Of a stretch of 64,000 nucleotides of DNA, positions 60,120 through 64,000 are shown piece by piece. A model generated the notes under the pieces. The model did no database searches. It was not told the origin of the DNA and saw nothing but the letters and a program-made list of their open reading frames with translations. Each line of letters starts with the position of its first letter. The first letter of the stretch is position 1. The DNA lies in contig CAJJDM010000040.1 in the NCBI GenBank assembly GCA_905182975.1, forward strand, positions 434,001 through 498,000. Direction: 5' to 3'. Origin of the DNA: Paramecium primaurelia (taxonomy: Eukaryota > Ciliophora > Oligohymenophorea > Peniculida > Parameciidae). The translations under genes and the position numbers were made by a program.

Positions 60120-60834
60120 AAATAAAATATAAAATACTGTATTATTAATTCATTATTAACTACAGCATTCAGAATATTAGTAGCAAAGTGTTTTATAATG
60201 AAATTTATAGTTTATTAAATTTTACCAATTTCTACATACATTTAATGTTTAGAAAAACAGTCCTTAATTACTTAAATCGACAATATTTATTTTTATCGAT
60301 TGAAATTATTTGAATACAATTTCATGATATTTATAATTTATATTCATTTTTAAATTCCAGTTATATTTTTAACTTAAACAATCTCATAATAGTGTTGTTA
60401 TACTATGTACTTTTATTTTAATCATCATTTATGTGATACTTATCATTTATGTTCAATTTATCCTTTCTTCAATTCTAATTTATTCTAAAATTCTTAATCA
60501 TATTCTAAAATTACTTTTTAATATAAATACAGTACTAGTAGATATTATTATCATTTTTAACAAGACTTCAGTTCTCCTTAAGTTTTCAATTCAACTTAAT
60601 TATGGCAACTTTAATTTATTTATAGATGTAAAATTCAAATGATAAAATAGTTGAATTATTATATAGGATATCTTCTATTTTATAAAAGAGTAAACAATTT
60701 TATATTAAGTTCTAAAATAAATAATTATTACTTTTAGTACAATAGTAGTATTTGCAATAAAAATTTTATATAATTATATTATAATATAATTTATTATTAA
60801 AAAATACTGATAATTGAATAGATAATTTATCCAC
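60120..60834. other. Intergenic, nothing recognised
   Basis: About 715 bp, very AT-rich, between the MYB gene start and the stop of the next minus-strand gene. Short open frames carry no motif. No RNA-like GC island. Confidence 0.45.
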
Positions 60835-62625
60835 TCATATATTTTTTTATAAATGCCATTCATAATAGGCTGCTTCAAGTTAATATGAGTTTTCTACAGA
60901 TCTTACATTGTGATCAGTTTCAATAAAGCTGGATCCTATCTGTTGTTTTTTCAATTATTCTAGATATTTCTCATATAATATTTGTGGATACTGATCTTAA
61001 GGTACTTTTAATTTAAATTCTTCAAAGCTTTAAATTGGAGTAGCTTTAATATTGTATTTTTATTAAAGTTCCTAAAGAATTTAATCTATAAAATAAATTA
61101 TAAATATATACTTTTTCTTAAATTTAATTATTCAGTATATGATACATTGGATTAATCAAATACTTCTTATATTTATTCTTGTTCTATTTGTTGATCTTCT
61201 AATTATTCACTCTATTCTGAAACAAGTTTAATGTTTTCTAAGAAATTGAGATCAACTTCATCAGCTTTTTACAAATATTTTTATAGTCTTTCTTCTCTTG
61301 GATTAAGAATTTTTAATTCTTATTTAGGTTCAATGTGCTACTCTTCTTAAACAAGTTCAATTTTGATCTCTGTTTCAATCAATGGACTAGAAAAATGTTA
61401 TTATGGTTTTACAGATCTTAAATTATTGTTATTAGCAAATTAAGCAAAAATTGTATCATATTCATTTAGTATTGTTTATTTAGAATGTTTTATTTCATTA
61501 TTTGGAGAATTTATTCTTTATTCTTCTTTAGATGGATTAGAAATTTCTTAAATTTATTATTCAATATTATTATTGAATTATTGATTAATATCTTTTTCAT
61601 TAGAATATGAAGTATTTTCAATTTATTACATTAAATTTTCAGTCTTTAATTTTAATTAATCTTTTATTGATAATTTATTATTTATTTTAGATTCTACTTT
61701 ATCTAATGTTGATTATTCAACTTCAATATTCTTTTTGGCTTCTTCAAACATCTATTAAATTTTAGGTGAAAATTTAGGAGCTCTATCAATATATTTTAAT
61801 TCAATAAGTTTTTCAGCTTAACTTTCTACTTGCATATCAATATTATTTTTAGATAAAAATGAAACATTAATGGATTCTTTTGGATTAAATTCAATGATGT
61901 TAATCTTTTTAGTTCTATCTTCTGATATTTTTTCTAATTTTTATAATTCTTCTTCAATATTAATTGGTTTTGAAATTCTAATTTTAGTAATCTCATCTTC
62001 TGATTCACTTTCATCTTCACTTTCACTTTCTATATCACTTTCATCTTCACTTTCACTATTACTTTCAATAACACTCTCAATATCTTCTTATTAAGATATC
62101 TCATTAAGATTTGAATCAAAACTATTAATTCCATTAGGATGATTTATTTATTCTTCTAAATTTAAAATTTATTGATTTATCATCTTTTTTAAACTATCTT
62201 CATGAGATATATGTGGCTATTCAATTTTATCTATTTTAATTGTCTATTCTATTAAATTTTCAACTTTATCTTTAGTAACTGTAAGATTTTCTTTTATTAA
62301 TGGTATGAATTTTGATAAAGTTGGTTTTTCTTATTAATTATGAAATTCAGTATTAATTTTTAATTATTTTGTTTAATCATTTCCTAACTTATAATAAGAA
62401 TTACTAAAGTATAATAAACATTCATCTTCACAAATAAATGTTGATTATGCTATAATTGATAAAGATGTAGATTATTTCATTAGGTTATATCCTTAGAATG
62501 TTGGTAAATCATCGATTCTAGATTATAGAATATCAACAGCACCAGCCACAACGCAAACTCCTAATATTTCTGTATCTATTGATTGGAATTTAAGCATTAT
62601 TCCTTCATTTCTGATATCTAATTTT
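60835..62625 (-). CDS. Gln/Glu/Ser-rich protein of unknown function (5' end uncertain)
   Basis: A continuous ciliate-code frame of about 590 residues to TGA 60835, with one 26-nt intron (GTATATATTTA...TAG, about 61092-61117) near the end. The first 90 residues have beta-like hydrophobic spacing (MLKFQSIDTEILGVCVVAGAV, then FICEDECLLYFSN), which looks like a folded domain I cannot name. The middle is charged, including a Ser/Glu/Asp repeat (62030-62085), followed by helical Lys/Glu/Gln regions. No start codon with a clean context was found. The frame may be spliced to the lectin-like gene directly upstream, in which case both are one gene. Confidence 0.6.
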
Positions 62626-63174
62626 TAGATTAGTTGTGGATACCCTATTAAAATGAGAAGGTATTGCTTTATTATCTTACTCCAGTTAAGAATATCCATG
62701 ATTTAGGTACTTTTACAAACTATCTAGAGATTTTAGATGCAAATACTTTAAATAAGGTATGAACACAATTTCTTTGACTTTAAAATTCAAACAATTCACT
62801 TATACTCTATCATCAACGATAGCCATATAACGATATTCTAATTATTATTCTGTTCCACTCAAAACTCCTATTGTAAATCCTTAATTTAGTTTAAAATAGA
62901 GTACCATCGGTTGTTACATTGTAAATCTTACTAAAATACACCTAAGAATTATGATTCATTAGACTATTAATTGTTAATGCAACCTAAGGGACACGGATAA
63001 ATGGCTGATCAAATTATATTTCCTTTATTTTTCATTTGCAATTTGTCATACTTAATATTATAGTTTTCCAGGCTAAAGATCTTCAAATTGAATTAACCCA
63101 ATCTCTAATTATAATGGTATGTTTTTGGAAGTAACCAAATAAAACAAAAGAAGGCTAATTAGTTATACCTTCAT
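62605..63174 (-). CDS. Secreted H-type-lectin-domain protein (3' end uncertain)
   Basis: ATG 63174 gives a signal peptide (MKVQLISLLLFYLVTS). Introns of 29 nt (GTATGACAAATTG...AAG) and 25 nt (GTACTCTATTT...AAG) join the parts of an H-type lectin domain: LIQFEDLQPGKLQYQEIQF, FDQPFIRVPQVALTINSL, and NVTTDGFTIGV...YRYMAIVD. Those match the F..PF..PP.V......N.T..GF....W.A pattern of discoidin-like agglutinins, which bind N-acetylgalactosamine-type sugars. The frame as read ends at TGA 62605, but a junction into the next frame (60835-62625) is possible. A surface or secretory-granule role is inferred. Confidence 0.65.
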
Positions 63175-64000
63175 AAAATTAATATTATATTAAAAACGAA
63201 TAAACGAAATTAACATCAATCAATTATACTATTTTTTACATGGATCTTATAGTATGCTTAATAATTTCATAGAATTTTTAAGAATTACAATAGTCTCGAA
63301 ATTTATACCATATTTTATTAGTCTGTTGTTAATTTAAATACTTCAAATATAAAATTGTTATTTATATTAGAAATAGGTTATCTATAATATATACAGATTA
63401 ATATATATATGATTCTATTAATATATTGTAATGAATGTGTATCATTAAATTATATCAAACATAGGTAAGCATTTAAAAATGAATTATTCTATTTGATAAT
63501 TATTTAATCATAGAATAAGTGCACAAAAGATTGAAATTATTAGAATAATTTAATTTATTGAGTATATCTCAAAAAATTTGGAATGTTAATTAAATTTTAA
63601 CAATTAGAATCATAAGATTATCAAAGGGATCATTAAAAATTAGTATATATTCAAATTATAAAAAGATTATATAAATTCTTATTTATTTGAAACTTTGGAT
63701 TTATAATATACATAAGATATTATTCCAATCTTTAAAAAAATAAGAATTCTTTTGAATTATCAAATTATTTTGGTATGCTTTAAAGTTTTACTTAAGAAAG
63801 ATTAAATTGCAAAAGAGTTGTATCATTCTTGATATTAAATTAATGATAATTTTAATTTTAAATATGATAAAACCATATTTTTATCATTAATTAATTGATA
63901 TACAAATAATTTTAAATAGAATATATTTATACCAATTAATGTATTATAAATTATTTCATTCTTCCTTTGATTAATTGTCTTCTTAGATCAACACTTTTAT
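63175..64000. other. AT-rich flank to the right edge, nothing recognised
   Basis: About 825 bp upstream of the lectin-like gene. Short open frames only. No RNA gene, repeat or conserved coding segment seen. Confidence 0.45.

Noticed and set aside
1..64000. Dozens of 60-120-residue frames in the standard code
   Set aside because: They are fragments between Gln-coding TAA/TAG or antisense shadows. Only the pieces that extend under the ciliate code into conserved frames were kept.
1..64000. tRNA genes, telomeric repeats, transposons
   Set aside because: I found no tRNA-like GC island, no G-rich telomere repeat and no transposase-like frame. The only GC-rich non-coding island is the U1 gene.

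Overview
This window reads as macronuclear DNA of a ciliate, most likely Paramecium or a close relative. Three things point there. The DNA is extremely AT-rich. Long conserved reading frames run through many in-frame TAA and TAG codons, which must be read as glutamine, and every gene end I could fix is TGA. Conserved domains also only join up when tiny introns are removed: mostly 22-36 nt, starting GTA and ending TAG or AAG. In most genes below, removing the introns I identified leaves a length exactly divisible by three, which supports the models. Translation with the standard code gives only fragments.

Layout. 1-14 kb (minus strand): a TRANK1-like UvrD-family helicase cut by the left edge, a putatively myristoylated protein, two small unknown genes, a decayed copy of one of them, and a large VHS-domain adaptor with a polyglutamine tract and an adaptin-ear-like C-terminus. 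A U1 snRNA gene lies at 14.2 kb. 14.6-20.4 kb: a coiled-coil protein, a 69-residue MGCS-type lipid-anchored protein, a broken Yippee gene, DNA polymerase kappa and a C2HC zinc-finger protein. 20.4-24.5 kb: an ARMC9-like ciliary protein, a dynein heavy-chain remnant and a RING-H2 protein. 25.3-28.9 kb: an eIF4A-like helicase and a single-pass membrane protein, followed by one N and an apparently exact 1,248-bp repeat of the preceding sequence, which looks like a scaffolding artefact. 29-43.5 kb: a phosphoglycerate-mutase-like enzyme, three MORN-repeat proteins, a myristoylated EF-hand protein, a SET methyltransferase, an MDC1-like FHA/tandem-BRCT protein, a type I membrane protein, a stand-alone NPC1-type N-terminal domain on one membrane anchor, and an arginase-family enzyme. 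43.5-52.3 kb: a 1,985-residue cysteine-rich six-TM surface protein with a long coiled-coil tail, divergent by 59 bp from a hybrid histidine kinase. 52.3-64 kb: the ribosome-assembly GTPase NOG1, an EF-hand protein, a catalytically dead dual-specificity phosphatase, a long coiled-coil protein, a MYB protein, and a Q/E/S-rich protein next to an H-type lectin.

There is no operon logic. Genes are packed tightly in both orientations, often with 50-200 bp between them. Recurrent themes are ciliary or cortical proteins (ARMC9, MORN, EF-hand, coiled coils), membrane anchoring by N-myristoylation, DNA-damage proteins (Pol kappa, MDC1-like) and surface sensing (the receptor and histidine-kinase pair). 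Function calls rest on motifs read by eye. No database search was possible.
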